This document shows, one piece after another, positions 37,323 to 46,053 of a DNA stretch of 64,000 bases. The notes beneath the pieces are model-generated. The model ran no database searches. It was not told where the DNA came from and saw only the letters and a list, made by a program, of their open reading frames with translations. Numbering within the stretch: the first letter of the stretch is position 1; every line of letters starts with the position of its first letter. The DNA is taken from positions 31,447-95,446 of the forward strand of contig NZ_LJGU01000115.1 of the NCBI RefSeq assembly GCF_001751245.1. Reading direction: 5' to 3'. This DNA is from Streptomyces oceani (GTDB lineage Bacteria > Actinomycetota > Actinomycetes > Streptomycetales > Streptomycetaceae). The position numbers and the translations under genes were made by a program.

Positions 37323-38816
37323 ATGAACGACAGCGCACCTGACTCCGGATCATACGAGTCCCCCGCGCCCCACGAGCCGCCGGACTCGCACGAGCACCAC
37401 GAGCCCCACGAGCCGCCGGACCCATACGAGCCGCCGGCGCCGCTGACCCCGGCGGACCCGGTAGCGGCGGCGCTGGGCAACGCCTCGCTGCTCGGCGTCG
37501 GCTACCTCCTGCTCGGCCACCGCCGGCTGGCCGCGCTGGCCGCGCTGGGCACGATCGTACTTCTCAAGTACACCGCCTCGGTCGCGGCGACCTGGTGCGA
37601 GCTCCTGCTGCTCGTGTGGTGGGTGATCGGAGTCGCACACGGCTGGTTCCTGGCCCGTGGTCGCGTGCGGCTGATGGCCCCGCGCGGCCAACGCGCGGGC
37701 GTACTCACCCTCGCGGTCGTGGTGGTATTGACGGCCGGGTTACTGCGAACCGACGCGTACGGCATCGAGGCGCGGGTGCACGAGGCCCGCGAGAGCGGCG
37801 ACTGCGAGGAAGCCGTGGCCGCCCAGGGCGAGGTGTGGTTCGGCCACCGCGTGGCGGGCTCGGTGGCCGTCGACCATGGTGCGGCGGTGGTGGAGACATG
37901 CCACCGGTTGGAGCGAGCCGCGGCCGAACTGGCCGCGGCACAGACCGGCAGCATCGATGACCTGCGGCAGGGCTTCCGAATCCTCGCTGGCGTCCTGGAC
38001 GAGCCCGGACATCACAGGACCGTCGAAACGGCCCTGGCGTCCTTCCTCTCCGAGCTGCCCACCCGCGATTCCTGCGACACCGCCGACATCGCCGCCTGGC
38101 TGCTCGACCGGGAGCCCTCCGGGGACTTGCTGGACCGATCCGCCCGAACCGCGGCCCGTACGGAGCCGGCCGCGTTGGTAGCGTGCGGGGACGAGCTGAT
38201 GGAGAGAAGTTCCTGGAAGCAGGCGCGCACGCGCTACCAGCGTCTGCTCGACGTGTACCCGAACGATTCAAGCCTCGACGAGGCACGGAGTGGAGTGCGG
38301 GAGGCCTCCGAGGCCATCGAGTTGGACAAGGTGCGCGGTCTGGTCCGAGAAACGCTCGACGCGGACTCTGGCTACTGCGCCGAGCCTGCCCCGTACAGCG
38401 GCGCACCCGCTTACGACAAGGGAGACAGCCGAGCACTGTTCCTCGGCTCCGACGAGTACACCGGCAAGCTCCCGGACAGCTGGCGTACCGACGATCCGGC
38501 CAAGGCCGCGCTCGTGGTCTGCGCGGGCTCGGCGACGAATGGCGCCAGCGTCGAGTCGTGCTACTACGAGACCACGTCTCGGTACTCTCCGCACCACGTG
38601 ACCTTCCACAAGGCGAAAATCCCGGTCAAGGTCTACGAGCTGCGTACCGGAAAGCGCGTCGCCCAGCGTCAGCTGCAGATCGGCGGAACGAGCTGCCCTC
38701 CGACGCTGCACTACACCACCTATGGCCTCGACGACTACGGGCCGAACGCCAACCAACTGGTCTCCGTCGGCAAATCCGACGTGCGGGATGCCTTCCGGCC
38801 GATCATGAAGCGGTGA
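37323..38816 (+). CDS. Pro/His-rich membrane protein with extracytoplasmic TPR-like domain
   Basis: A 497-residue protein. Residues 10-45 are a repetitive His/Glu/Pro region (HEP, PPD units); three hydrophobic segments follow up to about residue 142; the rest is soluble and helical, including a TPR-like ERSSWKQARTRYQRLLDVYP unit, and ends with a Cys-containing beta domain. Codon 140 is TTA (37740-37742), a rare leucine codon in this DNA, so translation may need the bldA tRNA. A role in the cell envelope together with the upstream GH16 enzyme is a guess. Confidence 0.78.
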   Translation: MNDSAPDSGSYESPAPHEPPDSHEHHEPHEPPDPYEPPAPLTPADPVAAALGNASLLGVGYLLLGHRRLAALAALGTIVLLKYTASVAATWCELLLLVWWVIGVAHGWFLARGRVRLMAPRGQRAGVLTLAVVVVLTAGLLRTDAYGIEARVHEARESGDCEEAVAAQGEVWFGHRVAGSVAVDHGAAVVETCHRLERAAAELAAAQTGSIDDLRQGFRILAGVLDEPGHHRTVETALASFLSELPTRDSCDTADIAAWLLDREPSGDLLDRSARTAARTEPAALVACGDELMERSSWKQARTRYQRLLDVYPNDSSLDEARSGVREASEAIELDKVRGLVRETLDADSGYCAEPAPYSGAPAYDKGDSRALFLGSDEYTGKLPDSWRTDDPAKAALVVCAGSATNGASVESCYYETTSRYSPHHVTFHKAKIPVKVYELRTGKRVAQRQLQIGGTSCPPTLHYTTYGLDDYGPNANQLVSVGKSDVRDAFRPIMKR

Positions 38817-38847
38817 CCATCCGCCGGTATACCACGGGGGCTCCGTG

Positions 38848-38880
38848 CCTTCGGTCGTGGCTCTCCGCCGCGACCGAAGG
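38848..38880. terminator. Terminator hairpin between convergent genes
   Basis: A 13-bp stem (one G-T pair; arms 38848-38860 and 38868-38880) with a 7-nt loop lies 31 bp after the membrane gene stop and before the convergent DUF488 gene. Confidence 0.85.
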
Positions 38881-38969
38881 CCCTTGGCGCGCCATGCCGG
38901 TGTGAGGACGTCCGGTTTCAGGGTGCCAGGGGTACGAGACCGTTCGTTGAGGGGCAGTACAGGAGGCCG

Positions 38970-39497
38970 TCACCGCGGAAGTGGATAGGTCAGTTGGCCG
39001 CCTTGGACCCGCGCGTGCGGGCTCAGCCTCGCCGGCTTCGTCGTCGTGGGCGACATGATGTCCGTGACCTCCACGCCGGCGACGGTCAACGCGTCGCTGA
39101 TCAGCCGGCGATGGCAGCGCCACGGCACCGCCTCACTGCACATGATCGCCGGCCGTTCGTGCTCGGCCAGCTCGAGCAGTTCGGCCAGCCCGCACCGGAA
39201 CTCGTCCGTGGCCAGGTGGTCGGCGTAGTCCCGGAAGGCTTTGACCCGCCAGGCGCCGTTCACGCTCGGCACGCCGCTGGGCGTGTGCCGGCGACCGCCC
39301 AGCCCGGAGATCCATCGGTATCCGATGTCCGCGGGAAGCGCGTCGACGATCGCCGACTGGTTCCACTGCGGGAACTTCGTGGAGGACGGGAACGAGCGCA
39401 CGTCGACCACGTACGAGAGAGAGTTGCCCCGCAGCATCGTCAGCACCTCGTCGAAGCTCCGGGTGGAATGCCCCAGCGTCCACACGTGCTTCGCCAT
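38970..39497 (-). CDS. DUF488 family protein
   Basis: A 175-residue cytosolic protein of the DUF488 family. It opens with TLGHSTRSFDEVLTMLR, then VVDVRSFPSSTKFPQ, LGGRR and the late cysteine motif IMCSEAVPWRCHRRLI, all diagnostic. The function of the family is not established; the cysteines and the DVR motif suggest nucleic-acid or metal-related chemistry. It ends a two-gene unit with the small DUF2945 protein. Confidence 0.92.
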   Translation of the reverse strand: MAKHVWTLGHSTRSFDEVLTMLRGNSLSYVVDVRSFPSSTKFPQWNQSAIVDALPADIGYRWISGLGGRRHTPSGVPSVNGAWRVKAFRDYADHLATDEFRCGLAELLELAEHERPAIMCSEAVPWRCHRRLISDALTVAGVEVTDIMSPTTTKPARLSPHARVQGGQLTYPLPR

Positions 39498-39508
39498 GCC
39501 ACCGCCAC

Positions 39509-39718
39509 CTACAGCCCCGTCAGGGCGCTCCCCTTGTGCATCGAGACATGACCGGTCCGGTCACTCCTGATCTCGTACCGTGGATCACTCGCACTGCGCC
39601 GACGCATGTGGCCCGTGTACTCCACGTCCCGCGTGTGCTTCTCGATGATGACGCCCGCCACATGACCGGCTTCGGAGTTCCACCGGACGTGGTCGCCCAC
39701 GGCGAACTTCTCGGCCAT
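39509..39718 (-). CDS. DUF2945 (Tudor-like) small protein
   Basis: A 69-residue protein with the DUF2945 pattern: FAVGDHVRWNSEAGHVAGVI at the N-terminus, and YEIRSDRTGHVSMHKGSAL at the C-terminus. Members are small SH3/Tudor-like barrels. It lies 11 bp upstream of DUF488 on the same strand and is probably co-transcribed. Confidence 0.9.
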   Translation of the reverse strand: MAEKFAVGDHVRWNSEAGHVAGVIIEKHTRDVEYTGHMRRRSASDPRYEIRSDRTGHVSMHKGSALTGL

Positions 39719-39795
39719 CTTCCGTCACCCACCCGTGAAGTGTTGTCGTGCGGCCTGCCCCGAGCGGGTCCCCCGGACGCCGCCCCGTACACGTA

Positions 39796-39819
39796 CGTCA
39801 CCGCGTCACCGCGTCACCG
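39796..39819. repeat. Three tandem 8-bp repeats (CGTCACCG)
   Basis: Three perfect head-to-tail copies lie in the divergent region between DUF2945 and the FG-GAP gene, about 75 bp upstream of the latter's ATG. The position fits a transcription-factor array, but the units are shorter than PHO boxes. Confidence 0.8.
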
Positions 39820-39894
39820 GGAAGGTCGTACAACCATTCGCGTGCCTGCCGTGTCACACGAATGAACATGGCCAACCCATCGGAGGAAGTCTCG

Positions 39895-41421
39895 ATGTCA
39901 TTGATGAAACGCCGCGACGAGCGCGCCCCGCGCCGAAAGCACAGAAGGCCGGGCATGCAACTGTCGGCCATGGCCGCCGCGCTCTTGGTCGCCGGCGGGC
40001 TGACCGCCTGGTCGCTCACGCCGGAGAAAGCCGACGCGGCGCAGGAACCGGTGGCCGCGGGGGACGACTTCAACGGCGACGGTTACGCCGATCTCGTCTC
40101 GGGTGCTCCGGGCGCGAGCGTGGCCGGCAAGGAGCAGGCGGGCTACGTGGCGGTGACGTACGGCTCCGGCGACGGTGTCGACCCCGCCCAGAAGAAGGTC
40201 GTGAGCCGAGCGACGAGCGAGGTGCCCGGAGCGGCCGAGGCCAAGCAGCGGTTCGGGAAGACCTTCAGCAAGGGCGACCTGGACGGCGACGGCTACGGCG
40301 ACCTCGTGATCGGCTCGGACAAGGCCGCCTCGGGCAGCGTCGTGCTGTGGGGTTCGCCGGATGGTCTGCGGGACGGCACCGCCATCGACGACTACGGACG
40401 TACGCCGCAGGTCGGCGACTTCGACGGGGACGGTAAGGACGACCTCGCGCTGTTCGCGGACGCCGAGGTGGCGGGCGACGACCCGGTGAAGCAGGACACG
40501 AACCTGTGGAAGGGTCCGATCTCCCGCGCGGGCGAACCGGCGGAGCGCCTGGACTTCTGGGACAAGTCCGAGTGGTGGGGCTACGACCACGACAACGCCG
40601 AGTGCGCCACGGACGACAGCTGCATCGACGGGCCGGACTCAACCAGCGGGCCCGTCGCCGCCAAGGCCGTCGGCGATCTGAACGGCGATGACGTCGAGGA
40701 CCTGGTGCTGTGGCTCTACGAGGGTGACGGAGTGTGGGGCACCCACGCCATGCTCGGCGGCGCCACGGGCTTCACCAAGGGCGGCTCGGTCGGCGACTTC
40801 GGGACCTCGGGAGGCGACGCCGCCACGGACGTCGGCGACGTGGACGGCGACGGCTTCGACGACGTGGTGGTCGGCAGCAGCGAGGACACCAGCAAGGTCA
40901 CCGTCGCCTTCGGCACGTCCGAAGGCCCCTCGCAGGAGCGCGTGCAGAGCTTCGACCAGACACTGCCGGGCTTCTACGGCGCCCAGGAGAAGGGCGACCG
41001 GGTCGGTTCCTGCGTCGCGGTGGCCGACGTCACCGGGGACGGCCGTGCGGAGGTGGCGCTCGGCATCAGCGGCGAGGACTTCAGCGACCTGACCAACGCC
41101 GGCACGGTCGCGCTCCTGCACGGCACCGACAACGGTGTCACCGGCGAGGGCAGCCAGGTGCTGAACCAGAACACCAAGGGTGTGCCCGGAGTCGCCGAGA
41201 AGGGCGACGAGTTCGGCTCGGCCTGTGCCCTCCTGGACACCGACGGGGACGGCCCCGGTGACCTGGCGGTCGCCGCGGAGTCGGAGAACTCCGACGCCGG
41301 AGCCGTGTGGTCGCTGCGTGGCAGCGCAGACGGCCTGACCACGGAGGGCGCCTCCGCCTTCGGGCCCGGCGACCTCGATGCACCCGAGCGTGCGGCGCGG
41401 TTCGGCCACCACCTGAGCTGA
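39895..41421 (+). CDS. Secreted FG-GAP (integrin-like) beta-propeller protein
   Basis: A 508-residue exported protein: basic N-terminus, hydrophobic core (about residues 22-42) and AQA-type cleavage, then seven FG-GAP/VCBS units each with a calcium loop of the DXNGDGXXD type (DDFNGDGYADLVSGAPG, DLDGDGYGDLVIG, DFDGDGKDDLAL, DLNGDDVEDLVL, DVDGDGFDDVVVG, DVTGDGRAEVALG, DTDGDGPGDLAVA). Seven units suit one seven-bladed propeller, probably a cell-surface or secreted binding protein. ATG 39895 follows a strong GGAGGA site. Confidence 0.9.
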   Translation: MSLMKRRDERAPRRKHRRPGMQLSAMAAALLVAGGLTAWSLTPEKADAAQEPVAAGDDFNGDGYADLVSGAPGASVAGKEQAGYVAVTYGSGDGVDPAQKKVVSRATSEVPGAAEAKQRFGKTFSKGDLDGDGYGDLVIGSDKAASGSVVLWGSPDGLRDGTAIDDYGRTPQVGDFDGDGKDDLALFADAEVAGDDPVKQDTNLWKGPISRAGEPAERLDFWDKSEWWGYDHDNAECATDDSCIDGPDSTSGPVAAKAVGDLNGDDVEDLVLWLYEGDGVWGTHAMLGGATGFTKGGSVGDFGTSGGDAATDVGDVDGDGFDDVVVGSSEDTSKVTVAFGTSEGPSQERVQSFDQTLPGFYGAQEKGDRVGSCVAVADVTGDGRAEVALGISGEDFSDLTNAGTVALLHGTDNGVTGEGSQVLNQNTKGVPGVAEKGDEFGSACALLDTDGDGPGDLAVAAESENSDAGAVWSLRGSADGLTTEGASAFGPGDLDAPERAARFGHHLS

Positions 41422-41489
41422 GCCAGGCCAGCCGGCCAAGGGGCACATATCAGGCGCCGCGACAGCGGCCGGCGGTGACCAGCGGTGAC

Positions 41490-41526
41490 CGGGCCCCGCA
41501 CTCGTCACTCACGGGTGCGGGGCCCG
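41490..41526. terminator. Terminator after the FG-GAP gene
   Basis: A perfect 12-bp GC-rich stem (41490-41501 and 41515-41526) with a 13-nt loop, 68 bp after the stop. It separates the FG-GAP gene from the AfsR-like regulator. Confidence 0.85.
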
Positions 41527-41613
41527 TACGCGTCCCCGGACGATCCCTGTTCGGCACCCTGGCACACCAGTACGCTGTGCCGGAGCCACTGACAGTCGCG
41601 GAGGCACACGCCG

Positions 41614-44502
41614 ATGGGGGAACCGACGTTCGGAGTGCTGGGGCCGCTTCAGGTGCAGGCCGGGGGCGCGCCCGTGCACATCGGCGGACCGAAGCCGCGC
41701 GCCGTCCTCGCGACTCTGCTGCTTCAGCCGGGTGCCTTCGTCTCCCTCGACCAGCTGACCGAGGTGCTGTGGCCGGGCGCCGCGCCCAGGTCCGCGGTCG
41801 CCAACGTACGTACGTACGTCCGCGCGCTCCGTCAGGCGCTGTCCACAGCGGGCGCTGACACCGAGGGGCTGCGCACCCAGTCGTCCGGTTACGCCTTCGA
41901 CGTGGCACCCGGGGACATCGACCTGCTCCTCTTCGAACAACGCCTGGACGCGGCACGCCTGGCGCGGGACCGCGGGGACGACACCGCCGCGTTGCGGGGC
42001 TACGAGTCCGCGCTGGGCCTGTGGCGTGGCGGTGTGCTGGCGGACGTGCCGGCCAGCGTGCTGTGGCAGCCGACCGTCACCAGGCTGGAGCAGGCACGGT
42101 CGGCCGCGGTCGATGAGTGCCTGGAGGTACGACTGCGTACCGGGGACTATCCGCAGTTGGTGGCGGAGTTGCGCGCCCGACTCACCGAGGACCCGCTGCG
42201 TGAGGACCTGTGGCAGATGCTGGTGCGCGCGCTGCACAGCTCGGGGCGCACGCGGGAGGCTCGGTCGGCGTACGCCGAGGCGGAACGCGTCCTCGCCGCC
42301 GAACTGGGCATCGAACCGGGCCCCTCGTTGCGCGGCACCGGCGAGGAGGTCAACGGCTACGTCCGGCGTCGCCGCGCGACGACCCCGGCCCCGGTGTGTC
42401 AACTGCCGATGGACGTGCCGGACTTCACCGGCCGTGCGGACGAGGTCGACGCGCTGCGGCGGCTGTTGTCCACAGCCGGGCAACAACCGGTCGTCGCGGT
42501 GCTCTCCGGCCCGCCGGGATCGGGGAAGTCCACGCTCGCGCTGCACGTGGCGCACCGGATGAGCGACTCCTTCCCGGACGGCCAGCTCTACGTCCACCTG
42601 GGCGGGATGAGCGACCAGCCACGCGAGCCGAGCGACGTGCTCAGCGAGTTACTGCGCGACCTCGGCGTCATCGACAGCGCTATCCCCGCCGAACTGTCCG
42701 AGCAGGCCGCGCTGTTCCGCTCCCGGCTGGCTCAGCGGCGCTTCCTCGTGCTGCTGGACGACGCCGCCGGCAGCGCCCAGGTGCGCTCCCTGCTGCCGGG
42801 CACCGGCGGCTCGGCCGTGCTCGTCAGTTCCCGCCGCCGGATGCCGGCCCTGCCCGCGCACCATCTGCGTATCGGGGTGATGCGACGTGACGAGGCCCGC
42901 GCGCTGCTGGGCACGATCATCGGGCCGGCCCGGCTGCGGGTGGAGGAGGCGGACGCGGACCGGGTGCTCGCCGGGTGCGGCTCGCTGCCGTTGGCCGTAC
43001 GGATCGCCGGCGCCCGGTTGACGAACCGGCCAGGCTGGACCGTCGGCACCCTGGCGGACTTCCTACAGAGCGAGCGGGGCCGGCTGGACCAGCTCCAGAC
43101 GGGCGAGATGGAGGTGCGGGCCAGCGCCGAGTTGAGCTACCGACACCTGTCCGAGGGTGCCGCCACCGCCTTCCGCGCCTTCGGGCAGTTGCCCGACGAA
43201 GCGGTCGCGGGGTGGCTGATCGCGGTGGCGACGGGCAGTACGACGGAGGCCGCCGAGGAGTTGGAGACCCTCGTCGACGAACACCTGGTGGAGGTGGTGG
43301 GCACCGATCGGCTCGGCACTCCGCGCTTCCGCATGCACGACCTGCTGCGCTGCTACGCCCGGGAACTCGCCGACACGGACCGGTCCGACGTGGGCCGACA
43401 GCACCGACTGCGGGTCGTCGACAGCCTGGTCACGCTCGCCCGCGCGGCGAACGCGGCCATGCCCACGCGCTTCCTCGGACTGCTCGGGGAGCCGGGCACG
43501 CCGAGCGGGCCGGCGGCCGCGCTCGAGACCGCGGTCCGTGCCCAGCCGGTGGAGTGGTTCGAGACGGAGCGCCGCACTCTCGTCGCCTCGGTCGAGTCGG
43601 CCCTGCGGGACGGCCATGTCACCCGGGCCGCCGAGCTGGCGATCGAGCTGGCGAGCTTCTTCGACATGCGCGGCTACTACGGTGACTGGCTGCGGACCCA
43701 TCAGCTGGTGTACGAGGCGATGCCCGACACCCCGGACGTACGAGCGGCGACCCTGCTCCGCAACCTCGGTCAGCTGCATCTTTACCAGGACCGGTACGCC
43801 GAGGCGCTGGCGGCCTTCGACACCGCGCACACGGTCTTCGTCCAGCTCGGGCACCCCCTGGGCGCGGCGCTCGCCGCGGTCGGGGCGGGGTCCGTGCACC
43901 GGCAGTTGGGCGACCTGGAAGCCGCGCTGGGCACGTTCGAGGCCGCGCTGCACGGCTTCGGCTCGGTAGGCGACCGGCACGGCGAGGCGGTCGCGTACAA
44001 CGCGGTCGCCTCGGTATGGCTGGAGCGGGGCGACTCCGCCGCGGCAGCGCCGTGGCTGGACGGCGCCCTGGCACTGTCCCGGGAGGTCGGTGATCTGCAC
44101 CGGGAGGCGCAGGTCCGCCGGCGGCTGGCGGTGTCGTACGAGTTGCGCGGTGAACCTCGTGCCGCGCGTGCCGAGTTGGAGCGGGCACTGGGCATCTTCG
44201 ACGAGTTGGCTGACGCGCACTGCGCGGCGTACGTGCAGCAGAGCGTCGGGGAGTTGTGCCTGCGGCAGGGGGACGCGGGTCAGGCGTCGGCGCTCCTGGT
44301 CGACGCGCTGGCCGTACAGCGGCAACTCGGTGACCGCCGGGCCGAGGCCCGGGTGGCGTGCCTACTGGGCGAGTTGCACCACTCGCGGGGGCGGGAGCAG
44401 AGCGCACGGCACTACTTCCACCACTCGCTGTCGGCCTGGCGCCGGCTGGAGGCCGGGGACCAGGCCGAACTCGTGGACGCGAAGCTGCGGTCACTGACCT
44501 GA
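41614..44502 (+). CDS. AfsR/SARP-family regulator with NB-ARC and TPR domains
   Basis: A 962-residue regulator. Domains in order: OmpR-type winged helix (residues 1-95, FGVLGPLQV ... ALRQAL), bacterial transcriptional activator domain (about 100-245), NB-ARC ATPase with P-loop SGPPGSGKSTLAL (about 295-310) and FLVLLDDAAGS, winged region, and TPR array (about 690-960). Such regulators activate antibiotic and developmental genes and oligomerise with ATP. Codon 346 is TTA (42649-42651), which makes it a candidate bldA-dependent gene. No biosynthetic genes flank it directly. Confidence 0.93.
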   Translation: MGEPTFGVLGPLQVQAGGAPVHIGGPKPRAVLATLLLQPGAFVSLDQLTEVLWPGAAPRSAVANVRTYVRALRQALSTAGADTEGLRTQSSGYAFDVAPGDIDLLLFEQRLDAARLARDRGDDTAALRGYESALGLWRGGVLADVPASVLWQPTVTRLEQARSAAVDECLEVRLRTGDYPQLVAELRARLTEDPLREDLWQMLVRALHSSGRTREARSAYAEAERVLAAELGIEPGPSLRGTGEEVNGYVRRRRATTPAPVCQLPMDVPDFTGRADEVDALRRLLSTAGQQPVVAVLSGPPGSGKSTLALHVAHRMSDSFPDGQLYVHLGGMSDQPREPSDVLSELLRDLGVIDSAIPAELSEQAALFRSRLAQRRFLVLLDDAAGSAQVRSLLPGTGGSAVLVSSRRRMPALPAHHLRIGVMRRDEARALLGTIIGPARLRVEEADADRVLAGCGSLPLAVRIAGARLTNRPGWTVGTLADFLQSERGRLDQLQTGEMEVRASAELSYRHLSEGAATAFRAFGQLPDEAVAGWLIAVATGSTTEAAEELETLVDEHLVEVVGTDRLGTPRFRMHDLLRCYARELADTDRSDVGRQHRLRVVDSLVTLARAANAAMPTRFLGLLGEPGTPSGPAAALETAVRAQPVEWFETERRTLVASVESALRDGHVTRAAELAIELASFFDMRGYYGDWLRTHQLVYEAMPDTPDVRAATLLRNLGQLHLYQDRYAEALAAFDTAHTVFVQLGHPLGAALAAVGAGSVHRQLGDLEAALGTFEAALHGFGSVGDRHGEAVAYNAVASVWLERGDSAAAAPWLDGALALSREVGDLHREAQVRRRLAVSYELRGEPRAARAELERALGIFDELADAHCAAYVQQSVGELCLRQGDAGQASALLVDALAVQRQLGDRRAEARVACLLGELHHSRGREQSARHYFHHSLSAWRRLEAGDQAELVDAKLRSLT

Positions 44503-44544
44503 CGGCCGGGCACGCCGCCGGATCACCTGGTCGTGTGCCGTGGG

Positions 44545-45150
44545 TCAGCCGCACCGATTCCTGCTGGTCTGGTAGCGGGTCTTGTAGTCGCTCCACCTGA
44601 CGCCCTGTACGACCGCGACGACGACCGACCCACGGTGGATCTGTTCGTAGTGTAGATGCGCGGAGATGTCGTACTTCGCGGAGGACTTGCCGACCCGGCC
44701 GATCTTCTGACCCACCCGGACCTTGTCGCCCTTCTGGACGGCGCGGGTCTTCAGGTGCGCGTAGCGCGTCTGCCAGCCGTCGCCGTGACCGATCACGATG
44801 GTGTTGCCGTAGCCGGTGTTCTTGGAGTAGTAGGAGGCGAGGACCTTACCGCCGGCGCTGGAGAAGACCCGCCGGCCGTAGTCGTCCCGGTTGCCGTTCG
44901 CGTCGTAGTGGTTCCAGTCGACGGAGTGCGCCGGGCTGTGTCCCTTCCAGTTCGCGCCGCGCCAACTCTGCCCGCACTGGAAAGGCATCTTGAAGTTCGG
45001 GCGGCTCGCGTTCATCGCGGCTTCGGAGTGCGCGTTCGCCGCGGCTTCGGAGGAGGTGTCCTGTGGAGCCGCGACGACGACCGGTGCCGTGACCACGACG
45101 GCGGCCACGGCGCCCGCGCTCGCCAACAGACGACGGGAGTGTCTCTGCAT
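44545..45150 (-). CDS. Secreted M23-family peptidase (LytM-like)
   Basis: A 201-residue exported protein. Signal peptide: basic MQRHSRR start, hydrophobic core and cleavage near VVAAPQ. The M23 zinc site is represented by AHSVDWN and the final AHLHYE (HXH). YGNTIVIGHGDGWQTRYAHL is the family's conserved strand. The HXGXD motif is compressed (HSVD), so peptidase activity is likely but not certain. ATG 45150 follows GGGGAAGAG; the longer frame to 45228 has no signal logic. Likely acts on cell wall cross-links. Confidence 0.88.
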   Translation of the reverse strand: MQRHSRRLLASAGAVAAVVVTAPVVVAAPQDTSSEAAANAHSEAAMNASRPNFKMPFQCGQSWRGANWKGHSPAHSVDWNHYDANGNRDDYGRRVFSSAGGKVLASYYSKNTGYGNTIVIGHGDGWQTRYAHLKTRAVQKGDKVRVGQKIGRVGKSSAKYDISAHLHYEQIHRGSVVVAVVQGVRWSDYKTRYQTSRNRCG

Positions 45151-45220
45151 GCTCTTCCCCTTGTGGTAGGTGACCACGTGATTCAAGGGGTCGGACATAC
45201 AAAGCGGATACAACCACGGG

Positions 45221-45248
45221 GTCGCCACCGCGCGACACGGGTGGCGAC
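45221..45248. terminator. Hairpin between HAD and M23 genes
   Basis: A perfect 9-bp stem (GTCGCCACC 45221-45229, GGTGGCGAC 45240-45248) lies 65-92 bp after the HAD gene stop and 71 bp upstream of the M23 start, both on the minus strand. It probably ends the HAD transcript. Confidence 0.6.
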
Positions 45249-45312
45249 TCCCACGAGACTTCCGGCTCGGCTACGGCTGCTCCACGCAAGCGCGGGGGTG
45301 TGGCTCCGGCCG

Positions 45313-46053
45313 TCACTCCCCGGAGTGTGGGGAGCGGTTGTTTCCGGAGTCGCGGTCGGTGTCGGCGGCCCGTTGACGGGGCAGCCAGTCCCCCGCCCAG
45401 CCACGGAGGCTCGGCTCGTCCAGCGCGGTGACCCAGAGATCCACCAACGAGGCGGCCTCGGCACCGGGGGTGGGACCGACTCCGAGCACCCGCAGGCCGG
45501 CGCCTACAGCGGACCTGATCCCGGCCTCCGAGTCCTCGATGGCCAGCGCTCCGGAGGGCGCCACCCCGCACAGTTGCGTGGCAGCGCTGTACGGGTCCGG
45601 GTACGGCTTTGGCCGGACGCCGTCCCCGGGGACCACGATGTGCGCGAAGTGGTCCAGCAGGTCCGCCGTGTGCAGACAGGACTCCACGATCTCGTACGGG
45701 CAGTTGCTCGCGACGGCGAGCGGCGCGAACCGTCCCAGGACGTGGACCAGTTCGACGGCGCCGGGCATGGTCACGGGATTCTCCGACACCAGTTCCGTGA
45801 AGTGGGCGAGCAGCCGTTCGGCCATCCCGGCCGCGAGCGACCGCCGTCCGGCCTCCTCGGCCATGAGTTCCGCGCACTCGGTGTAGTGCATGCCTTTCGC
45901 CCGTTCCGCGAAGCCCGGGCCCGCGGTGAGGCCGAACTCCTGCAGAACACGGGCGCGGGCGTCCTGCCAGTGGCGTTCAGTGTCCATCAATGTGCCATCG
46001 CAGTCGAAAACCACTGCCGCCGGCACCCAGGACAGAATGCTGCGTACTGCCAT
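45313..46053 (-). CDS. HAD-superfamily phosphatase (beta-phosphoglucomutase-like)
   Basis: A 246-residue HAD hydrolase. Motif I is FDCDGTLMDTE (about residues 16-26), motif II LAVASNCP, motif III KPYPDPY, and motif IV IEDSEAGIRSA. The cap domain (about 30-90) is helical, type C1. It likely dephosphorylates a sugar phosphate. A charged tail follows the domain. The gene stands alone with a long gene-poor region upstream. Confidence 0.9.
   Translation of the reverse strand: MAVRSILSWVPAAVVFDCDGTLMDTERHWQDARARVLQEFGLTAGPGFAERAKGMHYTECAELMAEEAGRRSLAAGMAERLLAHFTELVSENPVTMPGAVELVHVLGRFAPLAVASNCPYEIVESCLHTADLLDHFAHIVVPGDGVRPKPYPDPYSAATQLCGVAPSGALAIEDSEAGIRSAVGAGLRVLGVGPTPGAEAASLVDLWVTALDEPSLRGWAGDWLPRQRAADTDRDSGNNRSPHSGE

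Noticed and set aside
45151..45312. Possible c-di-AMP (ydaO-type) riboswitch before the M23 peptidase gene, as known for other streptomycete wall hydrolases
   Set aside because: Only 162 bp separate the genes and the conserved ydaO core is not seen; the hairpin there is a simple terminator-like stem.
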